Shown here piece by piece: positions 33,519-43,000 of a DNA stretch of 64,000 bases. The stretch's first letter is position 1. Every line of letters starts with the position of its first letter. The notes under the pieces are model-generated. The model was not told the origin of the DNA. It searched no databases and saw only the letters and a list, made by a program, of their open reading frames with translations. Source of the DNA: VGMA01 sp964655475 (GTDB lineage Bacteria; Chlamydiota; Chlamydiia; Chlamydiales; VGMA01); assembly GCA_964655475.1 (NCBI GenBank), contig CAZZMO010000004.1, positions 62,001 to 126,000 on the forward strand, read 5' to 3'. The translations under genes and the position numbers were made by a program.

Positions 33519-33974
33519 TCAAACAGTTGAAAGCGCTGCCGTCTGTCGTAGCGCTTCATAAAGCCCAATTCCAACGCTTGTCGCTAAGTTTAAGCATCTT
33601 GCGTCAGATCTCATCGGGATCTTTACAAACCTTTCAGGCCACTTTTCCCATACACTGCTCGGGATGCCATGAGTCTCTGCTCCAAAGATGAGGGTAGTGT
33701 TTTTAGTATACTCCACTTCAGTGTAAAGCCTTCTTGCGTGACTTGAAAAGCAGTAAAAAGGGGTGTTCAAGGTAGTTAAATAGGCCATGAGGTCATCATG
33801 GTAAGATATCGGAACCTCGTCCCAGTAGTCGAGTCCTGCCCTCTTTAGCTGTTTGCTATCAGTAGAAAAGCCGAGTGGGCGGATCAAAACAAGGGAAGTC
33901 CCTGTGACACTACATGTTCTGACGACATTGCCTGTATTTTGAGGAATTTGCGGTTCAAATAAAACGATGTTCAT
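33519..33974 (-). CDS. trmL: tRNA (cytidine/uridine-34-2'-O)-methyltransferase, SpoU family
   Basis: 151 residues from the ATG at 33974 (an upstream TTG is less likely). It is a minimal SPOUT methylase: FEPQIPQNTGNVVRTC at the N-terminus and the knot motifs FGAETHGIPSSVWEKWP and IPMRSDARCLNLATSVGI. The size is that of TrmL (~155), which methylates the wobble ribose of two tRNA-Leu. It is 23 bases from mip on the same strand, the same order (spoU-mip-aspS-hisS) as in C. trachomatis. Confidence 0.93.
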   Translation of the reverse strand: MNIVLFEPQIPQNTGNVVRTCSVTGTSLVLIRPLGFSTDSKQLKRAGLDYWDEVPISYHDDLMAYLTTLNTPFYCFSSHARRLYTEVEYTKNTTLIFGAETHGIPSSVWEKWPERFVKIPMRSDARCLNLATSVGIGLYEALRQTAALSTV

Positions 33975-33997
33975 ATTCAAACCGCACTTAGATAGAA

Positions 33998-34801
33998 TTA
34001 CCGCGCTTTCATTTCAGAAAGAGTTGCCTTGTTATCTATGGCGATCTCTTCTGTTTTCTGGTCTTTGATATTTGCTGAAAGGGGGCTCTCTTCTACTTGA
34101 GAAACGTTGGCCTTCACTACTTCAATTTCAAATTTTAACAAAGAGTTAGGGGGCATAAAGCCATTCATTCCGTAGGCGAGGTCAGGGTGGATGAAGACTT
34201 CTCTTTTTTCCCCTTCTTTCATCCCTACGATCGCTTTTTGGAAGCCAGGGATGGTTTCATCGAGAGAAATGAGCTCCTCTTCTTGCGACTCTCCGAATAC
34301 TTTTCCATCCATGAATTTACCGACGTAGCGGATCATGGGGGTGTAGTGCTCTTCTACCATCGCTCCAGAACCCTCTTGGAGTTTTTTGTAGAGGAGTTTT
34401 CCCTCTTCTAAGGAGACGATCCCTTCTTGCTTTAAACTCGCTGTCAAGAAGGCTTCCGCTTGCTTTAGGTTGTCTAAAGAGAGCTTTTGGAAAGCTTGTT
34501 CTTGAATCATGGAGATTGCCTGGATGCAGTCCGTCTCTGACATCGGGGATTCTTTCCCTGCGAGGGCATCTTCGATCCCTTTGGTCACGAGTTTCATGTC
34601 AAAGTTGAGACCTAGTGCTTCGAGGTTCTTCCCAATCAAATGGCCGAAGGACTCTGAAATTTTTGGCATTTCTTGTTCGATAGAAAAAGAGACCGTTTCT
34701 GCTACAGCTTCCTCTCGAGGAGCATCGGCTAGCATCATTGCAGGGACTGCAACGGCTGATGCCAACAGAAAGAGTTTTTTAAAGGTATTAGTATTTCGCA
34801 T
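33998..34801 (-). CDS. mip: FKBP-type peptidyl-prolyl isomerase, Mip-like
   Basis: 267 residues. The signal peptide is MRNTNTFKKLFLLASAVAVP, with Ala-rich cleavage region; no lipobox is seen, unlike the lipid-modified Mip of Chlamydia. Residues ~40-130 are the FKBP N-terminal dimerisation helix. Residues ~145-230 are the FKBP domain (IRYVGKFMDGKVF, EGEKREVFIHPDLAYG, PPNSLLKFEIEVV). A ~35-residue hydrophilic tail follows. It would assist folding in the periplasm or at the surface. AAAGGA precedes the ATG. It lies between trmL and aspS as in C. trachomatis. Confidence 0.95.
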   Translation of the reverse strand: MRNTNTFKKLFLLASAVAVPAMMLADAPREEAVAETVSFSIEQEMPKISESFGHLIGKNLEALGLNFDMKLVTKGIEDALAGKESPMSETDCIQAISMIQEQAFQKLSLDNLKQAEAFLTASLKQEGIVSLEEGKLLYKKLQEGSGAMVEEHYTPMIRYVGKFMDGKVFGESQEEELISLDETIPGFQKAIVGMKEGEKREVFIHPDLAYGMNGFMPPNSLLKFEIEVVKANVSQVEESPLSANIKDQKTEEIAIDNKATLSEMKAR

Positions 34802-34899
34802 GGTCCTTTCTCCTTAATGTACTAGACATCCACTTTAGTCTCTTCAGAATTTATCGTCAACGGGCGCCATCTTGCTGTAAAAACATTTATCGACACTCA

Positions 34900-36687
34900 C
34901 TATTTTTTCACTTTGATGCAAAGTTCATCAAGCTGGGCAACAGCTACAGAAGATGGAGCGTGCATCATGAGGTCGGATGCTTTCTGAGTTTTTGGGAAAG
35001 CAATGACATCTCTGATGCTGTCGGTTCCTGTCAAGATCATGACGATCCGATCGACACCAAACGCAATTCCACCATGTGGAGGTGTTCCATAGTTGAGAGC
35101 TTTAATGAAGAAGCCAAACTTCTCTTCGATCTCACTTTCTGTAAGGCGAAGGATTCGGAAGATCTTCTTTTGGATCTCAGGATTGAAATTTCTCACAGAG
35201 CCGCCACCAATCTCACTACCATTTAAAACCATGTCGTATGCAAAGGAGCGCACTTTGAGAGGGTCGGTCTCTAGGAGGTGGAAGTCTTCAGTATGGGGAG
35301 ATGTAAATGGATGGTGCTCACTTCCAAACCCGCCACTATTTTTATCGACAGCAAAGAGTGGAAAGTCTGTGACCCACAAGAATTTGTAACAGTTTGGTGG
35401 AATGAGGTTATAGGCTGCTGCAAGGTGGCGTCTTAAATGGTCTAACGCTTGGTTGAGGACATCTTTTTCACCAGCGCCGATCAAGATGAGGTCTCCTACT
35501 TCTGCTTTCAGCTTGCTAATAAGCTCTTTTTGAAGCCTTTCATCGAAGAACTTTACGATGCTAGAAGAGAGTCCCTCTTCGGTCATTTTCATGTTTGCAA
35601 GGCCAGCAAGTCCGAAGTTTTTGACAAAATCGGTGAATCCATCCACTTCGCGGCGAGATGCACTAGCTCCCCCTTTTAAGCAAAGGGCCTTTACGATGCC
35701 GCCATTCTCTAGTGTCTCTGTCAAAACAGAGAAGCTTGAGCGTTTTGCGATGTCATCAATTCTAATCAAGGGCATATCGAAACGGAGGTCAGGCCTGTCT
35801 GTTCCATAGGACTCGAGACACTCTTTGTGGCTGAGGCGCATGAATGGTCTTTGAACATCAAGTCCAATCATCTCTTTGAAAAGGCCAGAGATCATCTCTT
35901 CCATGAGTCCCATCAAATCTTCAGGATCAATGAAACTCATCTCGATATCGATCTGGGTAAATTCAGGTTGCCGGTCAGCTCTGAGGTCTTCGTCACGGAA
36001 GCAGCGAGCAATCTGGAAGTAGCGGTCCATCCCTGCAATCATACAGAGCTGCTTATACATCTGCGGCGATTGGGGGAGGGCAAAGAAGCTTCCAGGGAAT
36101 GTTCTGGAAGGAACGAGGTAATCTCTAGCTCCTTCTGGCGTCGACTTTGTGAGGATTGGTGTCTCAATTTCAACAAACTGCCGCTCATCAAAAAACTGTC
36201 TTACGTAGAGAAGCGCCTTGTGGCGGATCTGCAAGTTTTTAAAAATATCGCCCCGTCTCATATCGAGGTAGCGGTAGGCAAGTCTGAGATCTTCAGAGAC
36301 ATTGATGGAGTCATCGGCAATAGAAAATGGGGGAGTCTCTGCGGAGTTTAATATCTGTAGTTCGTACACTTCTACTTCAATAGCGCCAGTGGCGAGTTTT
36401 TCGTTCGTCATCCCAGGAGCTCTAGGGCGTACTTTTCCTCGAATGGATATAACCCATTCACTTCTAAGGTTTTGGGCTAAATTATGAGCGTCGCTTTGAA
36501 TGTGGGGGTCGAATACGAGTTGAGTGATCCCTTCTCTATCTCTAAGGTCAATGAAGATGAGTCCACCATGATCGCGGCGTCGATTGACCCAGCCAGCTAA
36601 AACGACTTCATTATTTACGTCATTGATGCGGAGTTCTCCTGAGCTACAGTGGCGGAATTTCGTTTTAAAAATCGATGATCTGTTCAT
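34900..36687 (-). CDS. aspS: Aspartyl-tRNA synthetase
   Basis: 595 residues from the ATG at 36687, which has GAGGA just upstream and starts one base after the hisS stop; an earlier ATG at 36762 lies within hisS and is rejected. It shows the OB-fold anticodon domain (VVLAGWVNRRRDHGGLIFIDLRD), class II motif 2 FRDEDLRADRQPEFTQID, the bacterial GAD insertion domain and motif 3 GIAFGVDRIVMIL. The bacterial length suggests AspRS-type; whether it is non-discriminating cannot be judged here. It is translated with hisS. Confidence 0.97.
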   Translation of the reverse strand: MNRSSIFKTKFRHCSSGELRINDVNNEVVLAGWVNRRRDHGGLIFIDLRDREGITQLVFDPHIQSDAHNLAQNLRSEWVISIRGKVRPRAPGMTNEKLATGAIEVEVYELQILNSAETPPFSIADDSINVSEDLRLAYRYLDMRRGDIFKNLQIRHKALLYVRQFFDERQFVEIETPILTKSTPEGARDYLVPSRTFPGSFFALPQSPQMYKQLCMIAGMDRYFQIARCFRDEDLRADRQPEFTQIDIEMSFIDPEDLMGLMEEMISGLFKEMIGLDVQRPFMRLSHKECLESYGTDRPDLRFDMPLIRIDDIAKRSSFSVLTETLENGGIVKALCLKGGASASRREVDGFTDFVKNFGLAGLANMKMTEEGLSSSIVKFFDERLQKELISKLKAEVGDLILIGAGEKDVLNQALDHLRRHLAAAYNLIPPNCYKFLWVTDFPLFAVDKNSGGFGSEHHPFTSPHTEDFHLLETDPLKVRSFAYDMVLNGSEIGGGSVRNFNPEIQKKIFRILRLTESEIEEKFGFFIKALNYGTPPHGGIAFGVDRIVMILTGTDSIRDVIAFPKTQKASDLMMHAPSSVAVAQLDELCIKVKK

Positions 36688-36688
36688 A

Positions 36689-37984
36689 TCATTCCTCAGA
36701 GGGGGGTTGTAAGTATTCGAAAAAATCTGTCCAATGGAACGTCTCTTCAGTCCGTTCAGCAAGATTTTTCAGGACAATCATTTCTTGCTTGAGTTCTGTT
36801 TCACCAATGATTCCAGCAAAGTGGGCTCCAATATCGCTTGCATATTTGAGCGCTTTCTTGATGTTGTAATTTTTCCGATAGACGTCAGCGAAGATCCCTA
36901 AATTGCGGGCTTTTTGGGAAAGCTTTAATACGGCGATTTCACACTCTTCAGAAAGTGGGATGAAAAGAAGTGTAATCGGTTTTGGTTTCGGCAAGGGGAC
37001 TTCTGCAGCCAAAAGGGCTTGGATGAGTCTTTCAATGCCAACAGAAAATCCAAAGGCGGGTGTTTCGGGGCCTCCAAGAGTGTCTACGAGTGTGTCGTAA
37101 CGCCCTCCTGCTCCGATTGCGTTTTGTCTGACCCCTTCATTCGATTTCGGGATGATTTCAAAGACGGTTTTGTTGTAATAGTCGAGTCCACGGACGAGTT
37201 TTTCATCGATGATGTATGGGATGGAGAGGGCGTCAAGTCCCGCTCGAACTGCGGCAAAATCACGAGCGCTTTCTTCATCGAGAAAAGAGGAGAGTTTCGG
37301 CCCATTTTCTAAGATCTTCTGATCAGTCTCATCTTTGGAATCCAGGATCCGAAGCGGGTTTTTCTCAAAGCGCATTTTGCTATCTTCTGAAAGCTCTTCC
37401 TTAAAGGGGGTGAGGTATTCTTTCAACGCTTCAACGTAGCGCTCTCTAGCCTCTTTTTCTCCAATGGAATTGATGACAATATAGAGATCTTTGAGGCCAA
37501 GCCGGTTGAAAAAGCTCCAGAGGAGATCGATGATTTCGACATCGAGCATGGGGCTTTTACTTCCAAAAGCTTCTGCTCCAAACTGGTAAAATTCTCTGTA
37601 GCGCCCTTTCTGCATCCGGTCGTAGCGGAAGCAATTGGCGATGTAGAAGAGTTTTTGTCTCGGTTGTTGGAATAGGCTGTTTTCGACAAAGGCTCTTACA
37701 GTAGGAGCGGTACACTCTGGTCTTAAGGTGATAAAACGCCCACCTTTATCTGCAAAGGTGTACATCTCTTTTGTGACGATATCAGAGGTTGAACCGACGC
37801 TTCGTTGGAAGAGTTCAGTGTTTTCAAATGTGGGCAGGGCAATTTCTTCAAAGCCATAACGCTTTGCATATTTTCTCGCTTGCTCTATGACAAACTCCCA
37901 AAGGTGGGAAGCTTTCCACAGCTCATCTTCTTGAGGATGAGGGAGACGATCGTAAACGCCTTTCGCGCGTTGGTGTTTAGACAT
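36689..37984 (-). CDS. hisS: Histidyl-tRNA synthetase
   Basis: 431 residues, standard length. Class II motifs: TLRPECTAPTVRAF (motif 2 region with FRYDRMQKGRYREFYQFGAE), the HisA signatures VRGLDYYNKTVFE and AIGAGGRYD, and a C-terminal anticodon-binding domain (from ~330). It is followed after one base by aspS, the same pair and order as in C. trachomatis. An unknown gene starts upstream, 18 bases away on the same strand. Confidence 0.98.
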   Translation of the reverse strand: MSKHQRAKGVYDRLPHPQEDELWKASHLWEFVIEQARKYAKRYGFEEIALPTFENTELFQRSVGSTSDIVTKEMYTFADKGGRFITLRPECTAPTVRAFVENSLFQQPRQKLFYIANCFRYDRMQKGRYREFYQFGAEAFGSKSPMLDVEIIDLLWSFFNRLGLKDLYIVINSIGEKEARERYVEALKEYLTPFKEELSEDSKMRFEKNPLRILDSKDETDQKILENGPKLSSFLDEESARDFAAVRAGLDALSIPYIIDEKLVRGLDYYNKTVFEIIPKSNEGVRQNAIGAGGRYDTLVDTLGGPETPAFGFSVGIERLIQALLAAEVPLPKPKPITLLFIPLSEECEIAVLKLSQKARNLGIFADVYRKNYNIKKALKYASDIGAHFAGIIGETELKQEMIVLKNLAERTEETFHWTDFFEYLQPPSEE

Positions 37985-38002
37985 AAGGACAATAGTATAA
38001 AA

Positions 38003-38584
38003 TCAAATAGTCATTGTGTCAATGATTTCGGTTAAAGTAGAAGTCCATTCGTGAAGTGTGCTTTTTTCCTGATGGATGACAGCATCTTCGTGGAGCGCTT
38101 TGAGGATTTCCATAAAGGGAAATGGGAGCCAACTATCTCCTGCATATTGGGAAAGATAGCGCCCCAAGGTGTGGTCGAGCCCTGTGGGGTAGCTCTGGAG
38201 CTTTTCCCGAAAGAGTTTGATTTTTTCATTTCTTGTTTGCAAAAGAGCGATCCAGCAGTGGGAAAGTTCTAGAGCAAACGAATCTGACTCGCTGAGATTT
38301 TTTCTTTTCAGTGTGTTTAGAAGAACTCTCATTTGGTTGAGCGCCTGGTAGATGACAGTTTCCGTAACAGAGGCCTCTATTTTTTCTTTGTCGAGAACCT
38401 TTTCGAGACGGGATGCAAGCAGTTGTAAAAGATATCCTTGTATGACCCATTCCCGTTTAAGTAGTAAATTTTTAAATAGAATTTCCTCCCCTTGATCTTT
38501 ATTTTTTCCGACCTCTTGAGTTTTTAAATTTTCAGGGTCAGAAGCGTCGTAAGAGGGGATGGTACTGAAGATATTGTTGTTCAT
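38003..38584 (-). CDS. Unknown helical protein upstream of hisS
   Basis: 193 residues, with no signal or membrane segment. The first 35 residues are polar and probably disordered (SYDASDPENLKTQEVGK). The rest is helical (LLKREWVIQGYLLQLLASRL; WIALLQTRNEKIKLFREKL). No family was recognised. It stops 18 bases before the hisS ATG and is divergent from uhpC. In C. trachomatis hisS and uhpC are adjacent, as I recall, so this is an insertion relative to that order. Confidence 0.75.
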   Translation of the reverse strand: MNNNIFSTIPSYDASDPENLKTQEVGKNKDQGEEILFKNLLLKREWVIQGYLLQLLASRLEKVLDKEKIEASVTETVIYQALNQMRVLLNTLKRKNLSESDSFALELSHCWIALLQTRNEKIKLFREKLQSYPTGLDHTLGRYLSQYAGDSWLPFPFMEILKALHEDAVIHQEKSTLHEWTSTLTEIIDTMTI

Positions 38585-38631
38585 ACAATTTTAGATAACG
38601 GATCTTTGCTTTGGGGACAACGGTTTTTTGG

Positions 38632-38659
38632 TTGACACAAGTTTAGGAGTCCCTATAAA
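38632..38659 (+). promoter_or_regulatory. Promoter of uhpC
   Basis: TTGACA (exact -35 consensus) and TATAAA (-10, five of six) are separated by 16 bases. Initiation would fall near 38666. This excludes the TTG at 38628 as the uhpC start. It is the best sigma-70/66-type promoter noticed in the window. Confidence 0.75.
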
Positions 38660-38696
38660 CTTTCTGGTGTTACTAATGAGAGGAGAACTTATCACG

Positions 38697-40034
38697 GTGT
38701 TTGATTTCTTTCAGCCAGCGCCGCACATCTCCGAGATCGCCGATCCAGAGGTGGTAAAGAAAAATTATCGCTACTGGCGATTCAGAATTTTCTACTCCAT
38801 GTTTGTGGGCTACGCCTTTTACTATTTCACAAGAAAAAGTTTTACTTTTGCAATGCCCTTCATGATGACTTCCCTGGGATATACCAAGGCTGAGCTCGGC
38901 ATTTTAGGAAGTATCCTCTACATTACGTATGGACTTAGTAAATTCTTGAGCGGGATCATTTCTGACCGCTCGAACCCTCGCTACTTCATGTCGATCGGGT
39001 TGATCATTACCGGGATATTAAATATCTTTTTTGGATTTTCATCCTCCCTCCTCTTTTTTGCCGTCTTTTGGGGGATGAACGGATTCTTTCAAGGTTGGGG
39101 TTGGCCCCCGTGTGCACGCCTTCTCACCCACTGGTATTCCCAGTCAGAGAGAGGGAGATGGTGGGGGGTGTGGAACACTTCTCACAACGTAGGAGGGGCG
39201 CTCATCCCTCTTCTTTGCAGTTTCATAGCTAAGGCATATGGCTGGCGATCTGCAATGATGGTTCCAGGTGTCCTCTGTATTGGAGCGGGTCTCTACATCA
39301 TGAATCGTTTGAGAGATACCCCTGAATCTTTAGGCCTTCCTGCCATTGAAAAATATCGGGACGATTATGGACCGAACCAACAGGCTGATGAAGAGCAAGA
39401 GGAGCTTTCTCGAAAAGAAATCTTGTTCGAATATGTCTTAAAAAATCGTTATATATGGGCACTTGGATTTGCCTACTTCTTCGTTTACGTAATCAGAACG
39501 GCGATCAACGACTGGGGACAGCTCTATCTCTACGAATATAAAAATTTCTCTTTGCAAGCAGCTGCGACCTGTATTGTTTGGTTCGAAGTGGGAGGTTTTT
39601 TCGGTAGCTTGGCCGCAGGTTGGTCTTCAGACTACTTTTTCGGTGGAAAGAGGGGGCCTGTCAACGTCTTATTTAGTTTGATCGTGGTCTTGATGCTCAT
39701 CTTCATGTGGATGATCCCTGATAATACTTATCTTTTTGCTGCTATTGGCATGTTCTCCGTTGGTTTCTTGATCTTCGGGCCGCAAATGTTGATCGGTGTT
39801 GCAGCGGCAGAGCTCGCTCATAAAAAAGCAGCAGGCACTGCGACAGGGTTTGCTGGTTACTTCGCGTACCTTGGTGCAGCGGCAGCTGGATATCCATTCG
39901 GGAAGATCGCTCAAGAGTGGGGATGGCCTGCGTTCTTAGGGATGCTTGCAATCTGCGGACTCATTACAGTGATCATTTTGATCCCGATGTGGTCTGTGAA
40001 GACAAGATCGAGCAAAACGCCAGCTTCTGCATAA
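38697..40034 (+). CDS. uhpC: Hexose-6-phosphate:phosphate antiporter, UhpC-like
   Basis: About 445 residues, major facilitator superfamily, organophosphate:phosphate antiporter type with ~12 membrane segments. The first TM region reads FVGYAFYYFTRKSFTFAMPF, and the DxxSxR-type loop after TM2 is GIISDRSNPRY. It brings sugar phosphates from the host cell in exchange for phosphate; C. trachomatis UhpC transports glucose-6-phosphate. Start choice: GTG at 38697 has AGGAG 11 bases upstream; ATG at 38676 is only ~10 bases from the expected transcript start. The neighbour dnaE follows as in C. trachomatis. Confidence 0.94.
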   Translation: MFDFFQPAPHISEIADPEVVKKNYRYWRFRIFYSMFVGYAFYYFTRKSFTFAMPFMMTSLGYTKAELGILGSILYITYGLSKFLSGIISDRSNPRYFMSIGLIITGILNIFFGFSSSLLFFAVFWGMNGFFQGWGWPPCARLLTHWYSQSERGRWWGVWNTSHNVGGALIPLLCSFIAKAYGWRSAMMVPGVLCIGAGLYIMNRLRDTPESLGLPAIEKYRDDYGPNQQADEEQEELSRKEILFEYVLKNRYIWALGFAYFFVYVIRTAINDWGQLYLYEYKNFSLQAAATCIVWFEVGGFFGSLAAGWSSDYFFGGKRGPVNVLFSLIVVLMLIFMWMIPDNTYLFAAIGMFSVGFLIFGPQMLIGVAAAELAHKKAAGTATGFAGYFAYLGAAAAGYPFGKIAQEWGWPAFLGMLAICGLITVIILIPMWSVKTRSSKTPASA

Positions 40035-40089
40035 CCAGTTGCGAAAAATTCTCGACTTTTGAACGAGAGTCGATATATCCTTCTCTCTT

Positions 40090-43000
40090 ATGAGTTGGAT
40101 TCCCCTGCACGCACATTCACAGTATTCTATTCTAGATTCGACTATTTCGATTGAAGATCTAGTCAAACGGGCCAAAAGTCTTGGCCTCAGCCACGTAGCA
40201 CTCACCGATTTTGGCAATATGTATGGCGCTGTCGAATTTTATAAAGAGTGTTCCAATGCTGGTATAAAGCCGATCATTGGTCTTGAAATCTGGGTATCTC
40301 CCACCAGTCGATTCGATAAGAAAAAAGTCTACGGTGTAAAAAACGGATATCCGATCACTCTCTTAGCTCAAGATGGAGTAGGTTATCGGAACCTTTGCAA
40401 GCTCTCCTCCTCTGGATTTACAGAAGGGTTTTATTACTCTCCTCGCATTGATAAAGAGCTTCTTGAGCAGCATCATGAAGGGCTCATTTGCCTTTCAGGA
40501 TCTTGGTATGGCTCTATTGGCACTATGATCATCGATGGGGATGCGGAGGCGCTGGAAAAAGAGATCGGTTGGTACAAGTCCCTTTTTCAAGATCGCTACT
40601 ATTTCGAGATCGCAAGACACTACATGCAAGATAGTGATATAGAAAAAGATGGGATGCATGATGAGATGTGGCTCATCCAAAAATACCGCGATGCGATGGA
40701 AAAAGAGGAGCTTCTGATTTCAAAGCTTCAAGAGCTCTCCAAACAGCATGAGATCCCACTTGTCGCAACAGCCGATATTCACTACCTCGATAGAGAAGAT
40801 TGGAGAGCGCATGAAATTTTGCTTAACATCCAATCGGGAGAGCCCTGCGAGATCAATGGCGCTTTGAATCCAAAGCGGCAGACGATGTATTCTCACGCCC
40901 ACTATTTCCCAACGCCAGAAGAGATGAAGGTCCGTTTCAGTGATATCCCAGAGGCGGTCGAAAATAGTTTGAAGATTGCGATGCGCTGTGATTGGAAGAT
41001 GGACCTCAAAAAAAGATACTATCCCGTCTTTATTCCCCCTTCTTTAGAGGGGAAAAGTTATACCAGCGAAGAAAGAGCCAAGGCAGCAGAAGATTTCTTA
41101 AAAGAGCTTTGTCAAGAAGCAATCCCTTCTCGTTATAGCGAAGAAAAATTAGCTGAGGTGGGGAAACAATATCCGAATAAAGAGCCTTTAATAGTGGTAA
41201 AAGAGAGGCTCGATTATGAGCTTCAGGTGATCACCTCCAAGGGGATGAGTGATTATCTTCTGATCGTGTACGATTTCATTGCATGGGCGAAAAGAAGTGG
41301 CATTCCAGTAGGCCCTGGAAGGGGATCGGGAGCGGGTTCCATTATCCTCTATTTGATCGGCATTACTGACATTGAACCACTCCGATTCAACCTGTTTTTT
41401 GAGCGCTTCATCAATCCAGAGCGGGTCTCCTATCCCGATATTGACGTCGACATCTGCATGCATAGAAGATCAGAGGTCATTGACTACACGTTGAGAAAAT
41501 ATGGAAAAGAAAACGTCGCACAGATCATCACCTTCGGAACGATGAAAGCAAAAATGGCGATCAAAGATGTTGGGCGCGTCCTCAATATCCCGATCGCTAA
41601 AGTGAATGCAATTGCGAAGCTGGTCCCTGAAGATCTCACGATGACCATCGACCGAGCTCTTGAAATCGACCCTGATTTTTCAAGGCTCTACCAAGAAGAT
41701 GAAGAAGCGAGACGAGTGATTGATCTTGCCAAACGGATTGAGGGGGGCATTCGCAACACAGGGATTCACGCAGCAGGACTCATCATTTCAGGAGAGAAGC
41801 TGACTGACCATATTCCTGTCTGTCTCTCAAAAGATTCTGATATTTTATCGACACAATATTCGATGAAGCCGGTGGAGCAGGTGGGGATGTTAAAGATCGA
41901 CTTTCTCGGTCTCAAGACGTTGACATCGATCCAAAAAGCGGTGGAAGCAATCGAAATCTCTAAAGGGATTAAGATCGACTGGGTGAACTTACCTCTCGAT
42001 GATAAAGCCACTTTTGATCTTCTTAACCAGGGGAAGACGGAAGGGATCTTCCAGCTAGAATCGACAGGGATGCAGGAACTCGCAAAGCAGCTCCACATCG
42101 ACAAATTTGAAGAGATCATCGCGGTGGGCGCTCTCTATAGACCTGGTCCGATGGAGATGATCCCCTCTTTCATCAGTCGAAAGCATGGTAGAGAGAGCAT
42201 CGAAATCGACCACCCCTGGATGGCAGACATCTTAAGCGAAACGTATGGAATTATTGTTTATCAAGAGCAGGTGATGCAGATCGCCTCGAAGCTTGCCAAC
42301 TACTCTCTCGGGGAAGGTGACGTCCTTCGCCGCGCGATGGGAAAAAAAGACAAAGAAGAGATGGCAGGTCAGCGGGTGAAATTTCGTAGCGGCGCTCTCA
42401 AAAATGAGATCGACGATGCCCTAGCGATGTCAATTTTCGATAAAGTAGAAAAGTTTGCCTCATACGGCTTCAACAAATCTCACGCGGCGGCTTACGGCTA
42501 TTTGAGTTACGTTACAGCTTATCTCAAGGCCAACTATCCTGGGGAGTGGATGGCCGCTCTCATGACGTGTGATATCGATGATATTTCAAAAGTCTCCAAG
42601 CACATCAGGGAGTGCCAGTCGATGGCGATGCCGATCCTCGCTCCTGATATCAACGAATCGGCCCGTACATTCGTTTCTACGAAAAACGGGATCCGTTTTG
42701 CTCTCACAGCTATTAAAGGAGTTGGAGAGGGGGTTGTAGAGATCATTGTCCATGAAAGAGAAGAAAATGGCCCTTACAGATCGCTTCAAGATTTTTTGAA
42801 GAGGATCGATACTCTGAAGATTGGAAAGAAAATGGTGGAGCAGCTGATCAGGGCAGGGTGTTTCGATTTTACTCAGAAGACGAGACGAGCTCTTGTCGAT
42901 TACATCGAAGAACATTACGAATTATTTGTTCAAGAGAAGAAGGATCTCTCGAAGGGGATTCTCGATCTCTTTGCGGGGAGTGAAACAGTGGGAGCGGTGC

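Noticed and set aside
36688..36762. Longer aspS with an ATG at 36762
   Set aside because: The extra 25 residues are coded inside hisS, and the ATG at 36687 has a good GAGGA site and matches the usual AspRS start.
38628..38696. uhpC start at TTG 38628
   Set aside because: It lies at the -35 box of the exact-consensus promoter, so it would not be in the transcript.
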